A stretch of DNA of 9,249 nucleotides from an uncultured Rothia sp. (GTDB lineage Bacteria > Actinomycetota > Actinomycetes > Actinomycetales > Micrococcaceae). How positions within the stretch are numbered: the first letter of the stretch is position 1; each line of letters opens with the position of its first letter. Positions 1-6,475 of this stretch are shown here, piece after piece. A program made the translations under genes and the position numbers. The notes under the pieces are model-generated. The model made no database searches, was not told the DNA's origin, and was given only the letters and a program-made list of their open reading frames with translations. Where the stretch lies: NCBI GenBank assembly GCA_946222285.1, contig CAMIIP010000038.1:1-9249 (forward strand), read 5' to 3'.

Positions 1-55
1 GTCGTTGTTTTGTTGGTGGGGGTGGGGTGTGCTCCTACTTTTGAATAAGCCTCAT
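1..55 (+). repeat. Right half of a dispersed REP-like repeat
   Basis: This stretch matches, in inverted orientation, the last 54 bases of the window. Shared blocks are a CGTTGT-N3-GTTGGTGGGG segment and a TGAATAAGCCTCAT segment at the inner edge. The GAATAAGCCTCA core recurs at 1426-1437. The copy begins at base 1 with GTCGTT, which corresponds to the central hairpin of the complete element at 1331-1437, so its other half probably lies outside the window. It is noncoding and ends about 20 bases before the first gene. Confidence 0.6.
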
Positions 56-75
56 GGCTTTTTATTACTCCCGGA

Positions 76-309
76 ATGTTTACGTTGAGTAAGAAGCAAC
101 GAAGCCAGCTTGATGATGAACTGGTGCAATACCATCGTCAGCGGGCTATCAAATATGGTTTTGCTGTGCTGTTCGTAGTATGCATTCTTCAAATATGTAT
201 TCCTCTGTGGGGAAGCCTCCCCGCATGGTGGATGGTCTTTGGGATATCTCTTGCTATAGGTGTAGCTGCTGTTTCGTTCGCTGTGATGGAGATGCGGGCT
301 GATGCCTGA
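76..309 (+). CDS. Small two-helix membrane protein paired with an XRE regulator
   Basis: This 77-residue protein has a charged N-terminus (about residues 5-26, rich in K, R, Q, D and E). Two hydrophobic segments follow at about 27-46 and 49-71, separated by a short turn containing Pro and Gly, and the tail is short. The family is not recognised with certainty. Small two-helix proteins encoded just upstream of, and overlapping, a 65-75-aa XRE regulator are a recurrent bacterial arrangement, and the role may be to sense the membrane or to modulate the regulator (inference). Its last 8 bases overlap the next gene, so translation is probably coupled. The start is uncertain. ATG at 76 has GGA immediately before it, too close for a normal ribosome site. 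TTG at 85 (residue 4) has that GGA at a better distance. Leaderless translation from 76 is also possible. Confidence 0.7.
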   Translation: MFTLSKKQRSQLDDELVQYHRQRAIKYGFAVLFVVCILQICIPLWGSLPAWWMVFGISLAIGVAAVSFAVMEMRADA

Positions 310-514
310 ATTAATTGTCCATTTGAAGCAGTATCGGACTGGTTCGGGTCTGACGCAAGCTCAATTAGGTGATGCAGTGGGTGTTTCCCGGAAAACCATT
401 AATACTATCGAGAATGGCGTATTCACCCCTTCAACGGTGTTGGCTCTGAAACTTGCTCAATACTTCGATACGCATGTGGAGGATTTGTTTGAACTCAACT
501 CCGAGGAGCACTGA
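302..514 (+). CDS. Small XRE/Cro-CI family transcriptional regulator
   Basis: This 70-residue protein is almost entirely one HTH_3 domain. The helix-turn-helix core is at about residues 16-37 (LTQAQLGDAVGVSRKTINTIE), followed by the typical ENG-x-FTPS-x-x-x-ALKLAQYF segment and a VEDLFEL C-terminus. This matches the short stand-alone regulators that bind DNA as dimers and usually control their own operon. It starts inside the end of the membrane-peptide gene, with a GGAG about 10 bases upstream of its ATG. It stops one base before the ATG of the phosphotransferase. The effector is unknown. Autoregulation of this three-gene operon is the simplest guess but no operator was identified. Confidence 0.88.
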   Translation: MPELIVHLKQYRTGSGLTQAQLGDAVGVSRKTINTIENGVFTPSTVLALKLAQYFDTHVEDLFELNSEEH

Positions 515-515
515 G

Positions 516-1268
516 ATGGTAGACGAAATACTTGAAGGTGGAAACGTCTCGACAGAAGTGAGCAAGGTGGGGGAGACCGTTCGAAAACCGTGGAATGAGT
601 CAACCCTTTTTGTGCAGAACTATCTTGCGTTTTTGCATCATCGTGGGGTGCCCGTTCCCAAACCATTGGGGCAGGATGACGACGGTCGGCAAATCCTTGA
701 GTACATACCGGGCACCATGGCTATTGAGTTGTCACCGTTAGCAACAAAGACTGCGAACCGCATCGGAGCTCTCGTCCGGCAAGTTCATGATGCCAGCGCC
801 AGCTATCAACCGAAAGAGGGTAGTATCTGGGAGACAGCTATTCAAGCCCCTGGTACTGAGTTGATATGCCATAACGATTTAGCGCCGTGGAACCTCGTGA
901 TTGACGGCGAACAGTTGGTATTTATAGATTGGGATGCCGCCGCACCAAGTACTCGCTTGTGGGACTTGGCTTATGCGGCGTCCTCCTTCTGCCTTATGAA
1001 TGTAAACCAACCACCTGAGAAATCAGCTCAGCAACTAGCTGCTTTTGTTGATGGGTACGACGCTGGCGGAGAACTGCGGGAGAAGCTACCGCAGGAAATG
1101 AGCCGACGAGTTCACGCGATGTATGTTCTCTTGCATGATTCTGCGGAAAAGAACGCCGAGCCGTGGGCTTCTATGTTCTATGCTGGGCACGGCGAACACT
1201 GGCATAAGGTCTGCATATACGTCGATGAGCACCAAGACATGTGGATGAAGTTTTTAAAGTTTGATTGA
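516..1268 (+). CDS. APH-family phosphotransferase (aminoglycoside/choline kinase fold)
   Basis: This 250-residue protein is of the protein-kinase-like APH superfamily. The Brenner catalytic loop HNDLAPWN is at residues 119-126 (catalytic Asp 121, metal-binding Asn 126). The metal-binding DWD is at 138-140, followed by the family-typical TRLWDLAYAA. An N-terminal TVRKPW (about 22-27) fits the ATP-lobe strand, and the N-lobe is short. Family members transfer the ATP gamma-phosphate to hydroxyls of small molecules. The substrate cannot be read from sequence, and resistance should not be assumed. The open frame reaches back to 453, but ATG 516 is preferred: GAGGAG sits 7 bases upstream and the XRE stop ends at 514, whereas the 453 start lies deep inside the XRE gene. 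It is the last gene of the operon. Confidence 0.88.
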   Translation: MVDEILEGGNVSTEVSKVGETVRKPWNESTLFVQNYLAFLHHRGVPVPKPLGQDDDGRQILEYIPGTMAIELSPLATKTANRIGALVRQVHDASASYQPKEGSIWETAIQAPGTELICHNDLAPWNLVIDGEQLVFIDWDAAAPSTRLWDLAYAASSFCLMNVNQPPEKSAQQLAAFVDGYDAGGELREKLPQEMSRRVHAMYVLLHDSAEKNAEPWASMFYAGHGEHWHKVCIYVDEHQDMWMKFLKFD

Positions 1269-1304
1269 CTACGCTACAGACCTATCTTTAGCTGAACTTT
1301 AAAG

Positions 1305-1329
1305 GCTATTGAATATCTGCTTCAATAGC
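1305..1329 (+). terminator. Hairpin after the phosphotransferase gene
   Basis: A perfect 9-bp stem, GCTATTGAA (1305-1313) with TTCAATAGC (1321-1329), encloses a 7-base loop, 37 bases after the stop at 1268. There is no T-run after the stem, so it is not a textbook intrinsic terminator. It may stabilise the 3' end, act with the adjacent repeat hairpin, or belong to the repeat element. Confidence 0.35.
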
Positions 1330-1330
1330 G

Positions 1331-1437
1331 ATGCTTATGCATAAGGAGTACCTCGACAGTAGGGAACGACGGCGGCAAGCAATCCTTCTCGCCGTCGTTT
1401 CTGGATGGAGTTATAGGTATCTTATGAATAAGCCTCA
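1331..1437. repeat. REPIN-like element: two inverted repeat copies around a hairpin
   Basis: The left arm (1331-1356) and right arm (about 1408-1437) are inverted copies of one motif. The left arm reads GCTTATGCATAAGGAGTACC; the reverse complement of the right arm contains GCTTATTCATAAG followed by ATACC. Between them is a perfect 10-bp stem, AACGACGGCG (1365-1374) with CGCCGTCGTT (1390-1399), loop 15 bases. CTTATGCATAAG at 1334-1345 is itself a perfect palindrome. Single copies of the same motif lie at 1-55 and 9196-9249. Two inverted REP copies with internal pairing resemble the REPIN/BIME architecture; no transposase is nearby. The right edge supplies the stop codon of the minus-strand gene ending at 1435. 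Between two convergent operons it could also act as a bidirectional end structure. Confidence 0.6.
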
Positions 1438-2331
1438 GCGTTCACAACATTCGCTCTCTTTTTCATCGGCGGTTCCCTCTCCTTGGTTATCTTTCCACTG
1501 TGCCTTCTTCTGCTCCGATTTCTTGTGGTTGCGCAGAGTCACAAGAGCGAAAATCAGCGCAATAAGAATCGGCACCCATACTTTTGTATAGTTCAGTAGA
1601 AACTCCACCCAGGCAGGTATCGCGAACTGCGGCAGATCCCAATTCGGCCACGGAATCATGGGTAACTGAATCTGCGGTAATTCAGGAGCAGGTAGAGAAA
1701 TCTGTGGCAAAGAAGGCAAGGACGGCATCTGCCAGTCGGGCAAGAAACTCAGTAACCAGCCAATAAATTGGGAGATGATTGGTCCTAGCAGTATCGCAGT
1801 TAGCGCCCAACCTCCTTTACCTAGACCAGACAGCATGGGGTAGAGCAAACGCTTGATAACAGAAGATTCCATCGCCGCATACCGTTTTGCCCCGCGCGTT
1901 CCCGGCGGCGGTTCAAACTCCACAACTTCAGATCCTTCACGAAATTCGACCTGAAGAAGTTCATCAAATTGATTCTTTAGAACGTAGAGGTGTGGTTTGT
2001 CTTTGGGCACGGCGGCGCTAGAGGGCGCGGATAGTCTGTTACCGATGTGCGCTCTGAGAGGATATCTTCCTGTCTCGATTCTCTTAAAACGCCTCACCGG
2101 TTTGCCATCGACTTTGATCTGCAAACGTGTCGGTGGGTTATAAATTTTCGCTACGATTCGTTCCTTAAGATTCGCGGTCAGGGGAGGGTGAACAAAGTCT
2201 TGGGGCCTACCGTCGTCTTCAGTAGGAGTGGGTTCAGCCCAATCCTCATAAAGCTCATTGAACTCAGCGTCAAAGCCGCGCTCCACCTCAATCAGCCCGT
2301 GTTTGGGGTGTCGTAAAGACCAGATTTCCAT
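1435..2331 (-). CDS. Unrecognised membrane protein with a proline-leucine-rich loop
   Basis: This 298-residue protein belongs to no family I recognise. The N-terminal 160 residues are hydrophilic and look folded, with mixed charge and strand-like segments such as RLQIKVDG and LLQVEFREG. A hydrophobic helix follows at about 175-196, then a 40-residue Pro/Leu/Trp-rich stretch (199-240) with repeated LPxxxLP-type spacing. A second helix lies at about 247-266 and a highly charged tail at 268-298 ends in ESECCER. With two helices, the N-domain and tail are probably cytoplasmic and the Pro-rich loop outside. It starts three bases after the upstream gene's stop, with AGAGGTG upstream of the ATG, so the two are cotranscribed. 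The stop codon lies in the edge of the REPIN-like repeat, so the last residues may be lineage-specific. Confidence 0.75.
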   Translation of the reverse strand: MEIWSLRHPKHGLIEVERGFDAEFNELYEDWAEPTPTEDDGRPQDFVHPPLTANLKERIVAKIYNPPTRLQIKVDGKPVRRFKRIETGRYPLRAHIGNRLSAPSSAAVPKDKPHLYVLKNQFDELLQVEFREGSEVVEFEPPPGTRGAKRYAAMESSVIKRLLYPMLSGLGKGGWALTAILLGPIISQFIGWLLSFLPDWQMPSLPSLPQISLPAPELPQIQLPMIPWPNWDLPQFAIPAWVEFLLNYTKVWVPILIALIFALVTLRNHKKSEQKKAQWKDNQGEGTADEKESECCER

Positions 2332-2334
2332 TGG

Positions 2335-2730
2335 TTACACCTCTTCCGGCAAAGTTTCGCTACCTGACACTTTGATCTGTGTCGCCTCACCGGCTTTGCC
2401 GAATACCCACGCGATGAGCATCAGAACCGGAATATAGATCCAGGTGCCCTCGGGGAAGTACATTTTTGAGGCAACCCAGAAACCAATACCGGTGAGGCAA
2501 GGGAAAGTCCAGGACGCGCGGAAGGCTAGCGCATCGACGAAGCCAAGCAAGGCGGTGAGCACACCGTAAGATCCGAGCACTACCCAGCCAACAACTGCTC
2601 CAGGGAAAAGCACATACGCAAGAAGTGGAGCGCCTAGAAGCACTACCATCAGTGCAACGGGCAGAATCCAGTGGCGAAGTGCCCGCTCCTTCTGACCGGT
2701 ATCTTCGTTAATCTTTTCCGTATCGCTCAT
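2335..2730 (-). CDS. Unrecognised small four-helix membrane protein
   Basis: This 131-residue protein has a hydrophilic charged start (1-19) and four hydrophobic segments at about 21-41, 45-66, 75-92 and 96-113. A short polar tail ends in LPEEV. No catalytic or transport motif is visible. It is the first gene of a two-gene minus-strand operon with the Pro-rich membrane protein, so the two products may form a membrane complex (inference). The ATG at 2730 has only a weak GGGG close upstream. It is divergent from the DUF4956 gene across a 186-base region, so the two promoters may share that space. Confidence 0.72.
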   Translation of the reverse strand: MSDTEKINEDTGQKERALRHWILPVALMVVLLGAPLLAYVLFPGAVVGWVVLGSYGVLTALLGFVDALAFRASWTFPCLTGIGFWVASKMYFPEGTWIYIPVLMLIAWVFGKAGEATQIKVSGSETLPEEV

Positions 2731-2821
2731 AGCCCCAAACTACCGATTCTGCAGAAATAAAACATCGTTCGTGGGGAGGAAATGCATGAAAACTTCCTAC
2801 AAAGTAGCCTCTCTTCAAACG

Positions 2822-2865
2822 CTTAAGTTAGCCCTAAACCCAGCACAGCTTAAACATAGCTTCGG
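2822..2865 (+). promoter_or_regulatory. Candidate response-regulator direct repeats upstream of DUF4956
   Basis: Half-sites recur with 11-base spacing: CTTAAG (2822) and CCTAAA (2833), then CTTAAA (2849) and CTTCGG (2860), each pair separated by five bases. This resembles the YTTAAK-N5-YTTAAK layout bound by PmrA/OmpR-type response regulators. The segment 2844-2865 matches 6796-6817, upstream of the glycosidase operon, at 18 of 22 positions, both made of CAYAGYTTMRR 11-mers. It ends 51 bases before the ATG at 2917, a sensible place for an activator site. No confident -10 hexamer was found. The regulator is not encoded in this window. Confidence 0.5.
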
Positions 2866-2916
2866 ATACGAATCTAGAGATAACGCAAAATTCCTCACTG
2901 ATTCGAAAGACCTAGC

Positions 2917-3564
2917 ATGTATCTCACCCTCCTTATGGCAGTCCTTGATCTCGCTGCGATTCTCGCCCTCTGCGCCATGTACGTTCGCCGCCATCGCCGT
3001 CGAGATTTGGTGGTCTCCTACCTGGTCATTAACGTGGGTGTCTTTGCCGTGACAATTGCCCTCGCCAACGCAGATGCCACCAGCGCTGGCATGGGAATAG
3101 GACTCTTCGGAGTGCTCTCCATTATTAGACTCCGCTCCACCGAACTAGACCAGCGGGAGGTAGCCTACTTCTTCGCTGCGCTCGCTCTCGGACTGCTGGC
3201 AGGTATCGGACTAGAACCCCTCGGACTAGCCGTTGTGCTCATGGCGATTCTTCTACTAGCCATGCTCATCATCGATTCTCCGAAAATCATGGCGAACCTG
3301 CGCTCGCAGACCGTTACCGTAGACCGAGCTATCAGCGACGAAAACCTGCTCCGCTCTTATCTACAGGATCAGCTGGGCTACACAATCGAAACCGTGAACA
3401 TCCTCGAACTGGATCTCATCAACGACAAAACGATTGTGGATATCCGCTTCAACACAGACAAATCCAACAACCCTCAAACCGCTGAGCACCCCGAACTAAC
3501 AGCTTCGTTGGCTCCCCACAGCTCGTTCAAACATGCAAGCACCGGTTCTATCTCAAACCGCTAA
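2917..3564 (+). CDS. DUF4956 domain-containing membrane protein
   Basis: This 215-residue protein has four transmembrane segments at about residues 3-23, 30-48, 58-72 plus 82-97, and 101-119. The DUF4956 hallmark is the glycine-rich GIGLFGVLSIIRLRSTE (62-78) followed by REVAYFFAALALGLLAGIG. A soluble cytoplasmic C-terminal domain of about 95 residues follows, ending in a low-complexity Ser/His-rich tail. The biochemical function of DUF4956 is not established. These genes are frequently adjacent to VTC-domain polyphosphate polymerase genes, as here, suggesting a membrane partner in polyphosphate handling (inference). It is the first gene of the operon, with the candidate operator ending 51 bases upstream. 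The ribosome site is weak (GAAAGA). ATG 2935 is an alternative start but has no better site. Confidence 0.88.
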   Translation: MYLTLLMAVLDLAAILALCAMYVRRHRRRDLVVSYLVINVGVFAVTIALANADATSAGMGIGLFGVLSIIRLRSTELDQREVAYFFAALALGLLAGIGLEPLGLAVVLMAILLLAMLIIDSPKIMANLRSQTVTVDRAISDENLLRSYLQDQLGYTIETVNILELDLINDKTIVDIRFNTDKSNNPQTAEHPELTASLAPHSSFKHASTGSISNR

Positions 3565-3598
3565 CCCCCTGCTCACCAGGTTGCTTTAGGAGAAAACA

Positions 3599-4288
3599 AT
3601 GCTTGAAAACACCCATAAACTTCAGCCTCTCACCGCCGAAAATCCAGAAGAAAACGCCATGGCACCGTCGTCCATCGTGCCCGAATCTTGGTGCTCTATT
3701 AGCCTGGAGAAGCCCAACGCTCAGGCTGCTATGCAAACCCGCGTGGATCGTAAGTACATCGTGGACGCAGAGCGGGCGGCTCACGTGCTGGCAACGCTTC
3801 CCGCTGAAGCAGCGGTACTGACTATGAACGGCCAACGAGATTTCGCCTATGATTCGGTGTACTTTGACAACGCTGAACTACAGAGTTTTCGCCTCGCCGC
3901 GCTGAGCCGGCGCAACCGCTTCAAAATCCGTACCCGCACCTACTGCGATACCGGTGATACTTTCCTCGAAGTTAAAACAGAAGGTGCAAGAGCTGTCACG
4001 GTCAAAGAGCGGATTCCTTACAACACTGCAGACCGTGCCCGCTTAAACACCGAAGGCAGGCAGTACGTTAACGAAGCGGTGGGTGACATGCTCGATTGCC
4101 CGGTCAGTGAGTTTCAGCCCGTGCTTTCCACCGCCTACCAACGCACCACGGTGTTCTTGCCGCAGGCAGAAAACAATCCCGTCAATTCGCGCATGACGAT
4201 CGACTGCAATCTCACCTGGACTCCGTTGAGTTCGCGGGTACTCTCGCCCTTTTCGCCCTTTGAAATAGATCACCCCTATGCAGCGTAG
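3599..4288 (+). CDS. VTC-domain polyphosphate polymerase, truncated by an in-frame TAG
   Basis: The 229 residues cover most of a VTC catalytic tunnel domain, the fold of yeast Vtc4, which makes polyphosphate from ATP. Visible motifs are TRVDRKY (47-53), YDSVYFDN (84-91), RFKIRTRTY (107-115, basic residues lining the tunnel), LEVKTEG (123-129), VKER (135-138) and RMTID (198-202). The frame then meets TAG at 4286-4288. The missing C-terminal part, with the conserved metal-binding Glu (ETK) and the SK-F segment, continues in the same frame directly after it. A 229-residue product would lack these residues and is expected to be inactive unless the stop is read through. AGGAGA at 3588-3593 supports the start, 34 bases after DUF4956. 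It was probably one 302-codon gene originally. Confidence 0.75.
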   Translation: MLENTHKLQPLTAENPEENAMAPSSIVPESWCSISLEKPNAQAAMQTRVDRKYIVDAERAAHVLATLPAEAAVLTMNGQRDFAYDSVYFDNAELQSFRLAALSRRNRFKIRTRTYCDTGDTFLEVKTEGARAVTVKERIPYNTADRARLNTEGRQYVNEAVGDMLDCPVSEFQPVLSTAYQRTTVFLPQAENNPVNSRMTIDCNLTWTPLSSRVLSPFSPFEIDHPYAA

Positions 4289-4507
4289 AGCATGGTGATT
4301 ATTGAAACTAAATCGTCCTCAGCTCCCTCGGTAGCAGATAAACACCTATGGCGGGCAGGAGTCCGCCCCAGCAAAATTTCCAAGTTCGCTACGGGAATGG
4401 CTACCTTCAACGCGCAACTTCCTTCGAATAAATGGCGTAGAACGATTCGCAGAAATATCAGGCTCAGCCCTACGAATCTGCAACAGAACCTACAGTTTGC
4501 CGCCTAA
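4289..4507 (+). pseudogene. In-frame C-terminal remainder of the VTC domain
   Basis: Directly after TAG 4286-4288, in the same frame, the sequence encodes S followed by MVIIETKSSS, then VRPSKISKF and a basic RRTIRRNIR tail, ending at TAA 4505-4507. VIIETKS carries the conserved acidic residue that coordinates the metal in VTC domains, and PSKISKF corresponds to the conserved lysine segment near the domain's end. There are no further stops or frameshifts, so the lesion is a single codon and recent, or an error, or suppressed. ATG 4292 has no Shine-Dalgarno-like sequence, so independent translation of this 71-residue piece is unlikely. Confidence 0.7.
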
Positions 4508-4547
4508 ACCGCTAGCTTTACTCTCAACTCCAAAAAGAAAGAACATC

Positions 4548-6146
4548 ATGAAACTCAAAAGCAAATTCACCAAGTCAGCTATGTCTCTCGCATCCGTAGG
4601 AATTATCGGGCTTTCTGGCTGCGCGGCGCAAGAGACCACAAATACTTCTTCCGCTAGCTCAAGCGTGTCTAGCTCTTCAGCTACCGGTGCGGCGTCTAGC
4701 TCTAGCTCTACCAATGCAAATAGCACCATTACCTATGACACTCATTTTGATGACGATGATTTGAGCTGGGATGAGTCAGCGGTAAAAACCATTGACCTCT
4801 CTCACCCCGAAGCGACCGACGGTGTGACCGTTGAGGACGGCGTTATTACTATCACTGCCGCCGGCGATTACAAGCTCACCGGTACCCTCGATGACGGTCA
4901 GGTAGTAGTTTCAGCCGGTGATGAAGACACGATCCGTCTTATTCTCAACAACGCTTCTATTACTAACTCCTCAGGGGCGGCAATTGATGTTGAAAGCGCC
5001 AATGAAGTTCTGCTCTATTCCAACGAGGGCACCACCAATACCGTAAGCGACGGTTCAACCTACAGCGCAACGGACAACGATGATCCCGATGCGGCAATTT
5101 TCTCTCGCTCAGATCTGACCCTGGCAGGGAAGGGAACCTTGAAGGTGACGGGCAATTACAAGGATGGTATTGCCTCTAGCGATGGCTTGGTTATTGCCTC
5201 GGGCTCCTTGAACGTTACCGCCAAAAATAATGGCATCAAGGGCAAAGACTACGTAGATATTCTTGATGGAACCATCAAAGTAACCGCCACCGAGGGCGAC
5301 GGCATCAAATCTACCAACTCAGAAGAAGATGAGCGCGGTTGGACTCGTCTTCAGAACGGCTCGGTCACTGTTGCGGCAGCAGACGACGGTTTCAAAGCAG
5401 AGAAGGAACTTGAAATTTCCGGTGGCAAGTTGACGGTGGAGCAGTCTAACGAGGGTATTGAAGGTCAGTATATTACCCTCACCGGCGGTGAGATCACGGT
5501 AACTTCGGACGACGACGGCATCAACGCGTCCGTGCCATCTACCGATGAGCCCGGCGCTGACTCTACTTCTACCGATTCTGCTTCAACAGATACAGCTCAG
5601 CAGGGTCAGGCACCTAGTTCAGATATGGGCGGTCAGCCTCCTGCAGGTGACATGGGTGGAGGGCAGCCCCCTGCCGGCAACATGGGCGGTGGCGGCGGTA
5701 TGGACACCGTTGAAGATGCCACGATTACCGTATCGGGCGGCACCATCAATGTTACCGCTGAGGGGGATGGATTTGACTCAAACGGTACTGCCTCAATGAG
5801 CGGAGGAACCCTGACTGTCAATGGTCCTTCCCGGGGCGGCAACGGCGTCTTTGACACCGCAGGTGACTTCGCTGTTACCGGCGGAACCCTGCTGGCAGGT
5901 GGAACTTCTGACATGTTTGTGGTTCCTGCTACAGACGGTCAGGGCTATATCGATTCTACTGAGCTCAGTACTTCAGAGGGCGACGTCGTAACGGTTCTGG
6001 GCTCCTCGGGCAAGACGGTAGCAAGCTACACTGCCACTGATAAGGGAACCCAGCTTTTCTTCGCCTCGACAGAGGGCATGACCGCAGGTGAAACCTACAC
6101 TTTGCAGGTCAATGGAAGCGACGCTGGCACCGTAACCGCGAAATAA
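4548..6146 (+). CDS. Beta-helix carbohydrate-binding-domain lipoprotein (Cthe_2159-like)
   Basis: This 532-residue protein has a lipoprotein signal: KLKSKFTK, a hydrophobic stretch, then lipobox LSGC with lipidated Cys 25. A Ser/Thr/Ala-rich linker (about 31-60) leads to an N-terminal beta domain, then repeated turns of a right-handed beta-helix. Each turn carries a [DN]-x-G-[IF] step: DGI 206, NGI 228, DGI 251, DGF 280, EGI 302, DGI 323, DGF 407. This is typical of the Cthe_2159 carbohydrate-binding domain, whose founding member binds acidic polysaccharide. A Gly/Pro/Met-rich insert (about 351-384) interrupts the helix before it resumes at 389. It is probably on the outer membrane face, where it may bind a glycan or polyanion (inference). 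ATG 4548 is chosen over the upstream frame opening at 4497 because it gives a proper signal peptide and follows AAGAAAGAA. It ends the operon. Confidence 0.85.
   Translation: MKLKSKFTKSAMSLASVGIIGLSGCAAQETTNTSSASSSVSSSSATGAASSSSSTNANSTITYDTHFDDDDLSWDESAVKTIDLSHPEATDGVTVEDGVITITAAGDYKLTGTLDDGQVVVSAGDEDTIRLILNNASITNSSGAAIDVESANEVLLYSNEGTTNTVSDGSTYSATDNDDPDAAIFSRSDLTLAGKGTLKVTGNYKDGIASSDGLVIASGSLNVTAKNNGIKGKDYVDILDGTIKVTATEGDGIKSTNSEEDERGWTRLQNGSVTVAAADDGFKAEKELEISGGKLTVEQSNEGIEGQYITLTGGEITVTSDDDGINASVPSTDEPGADSTSTDSASTDTAQQGQAPSSDMGGQPPAGDMGGGQPPAGNMGGGGGMDTVEDATITVSGGTINVTAEGDGFDSNGTASMSGGTLTVNGPSRGGNGVFDTAGDFAVTGGTLLAGGTSDMFVVPATDGQGYIDSTELSTSEGDVVTVLGSSGKTVASYTATDKGTQLFFASTEGMTAGETYTLQVNGSDAGTVTAK
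5604..5693 (+). repeat. Tandem coding repeat inside the lipoprotein gene
   Basis: Two adjacent 30-base units (5634-5663 and 5664-5693) encode QPPAGDMGGG and QPPAGNMGGG. A more diverged unit at 5604-5633 encodes GQAPSSDMGG. The units form a flexible Gly/Pro/Met insert within the beta-helix and probably arose by duplication. Copy number may vary between strains because the loss or gain of 30 bases keeps the frame. Confidence 0.7.
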
Positions 6147-6183
6147 AATTTCGTGGTGAGCTAAATCATCAACTGAATGAAGA

Positions 6184-6216
6184 CAGGGGCATCTCTCACC
6201 GAGTGAGATGCCCCTG
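6184..6216 (+). terminator. Terminator of the DUF4956-VTC-lipoprotein operon
   Basis: A 12-bp perfect stem, CAGGGGCATCTC (6184-6195) with GAGATGCCCCTG (6205-6216), encloses a 9-base loop, 38 bases after the lipoprotein stop. It is followed by AATTTGT, a weak U-tract. The strong GC stem makes intrinsic termination likely. Confidence 0.75.
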
Positions 6217-6475
6217 AATTTGTGCTCTCGGCTTTTTGCCGGTACACCTTTGAATCAGAAATACTCTTTGAATTGTGTACTAGGGCATCAGAGGGTGTAC
6301 TTTCTGAGAACTTTGAGAAATTTCTTGTAGGAAATTTTGCCCAACGAGATAACAATCTGCATATAACGCTAAAACCATGTATTCTTAAGAAACGAAAACA
6401 ATGTAAGCATTCCGGTGGCTAAGTGCGCCTGCACGATAGTCATTTGCGGACCCGATGGATAAAGGGGGTCACGCC
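6217..6475. other. Noncoding AT-rich gap before DUF3073
   Basis: No gene is supported here. The open frames across it (6222-6422 plus, 6161-6355 minus) have no domain-like composition or good start context, and the minus one runs into the terminator. GTACACC (6242-6248) and GGTGTAC (6294-6300) form an inverted pair, but the intervening distance is long. The promoter for the DUF3073 gene is probably here. TATAAC at 6362-6367 and TATTCT at 6380-6385 are possible -10 hexamers, but neither has a convincing -35. Confidence 0.45.

Noticed and set aside
453..515. Upstream extension of the phosphotransferase reading frame
   Set aside because: It lies inside the XRE gene in another phase. ATG 516 has GAGGAG at ideal distance and follows the XRE stop by one base.
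1365..1399. Hairpin as a simple intrinsic terminator or CRISPR-like unit
   Set aside because: There is no T-run on either side and no repeated spacer pattern. It is better explained as the centre of the inverted repeat element.
2786..3052. Open frame on the plus strand overlapping the DUF4956 start
   Set aside because: Its second half is the DUF4956 gene read out of phase and no domain is recognisable. Only the ribosome-site-like sequence was kept, as a low-interest observation.
4286..4288. TAG as a recoded amino acid such as pyrrolysine
   Set aside because: No pyrrolysine machinery is visible, this family does not use recoding, and TAG serves as an ordinary stop at 9076-9078. Mutation or error is simpler.
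6161..6422. Short open frames on both strands in the gap before DUF3073
   Set aside because: They have low-complexity, non-family-like translations and no convincing ribosome sites, and the minus-strand one overlaps the operon terminator.
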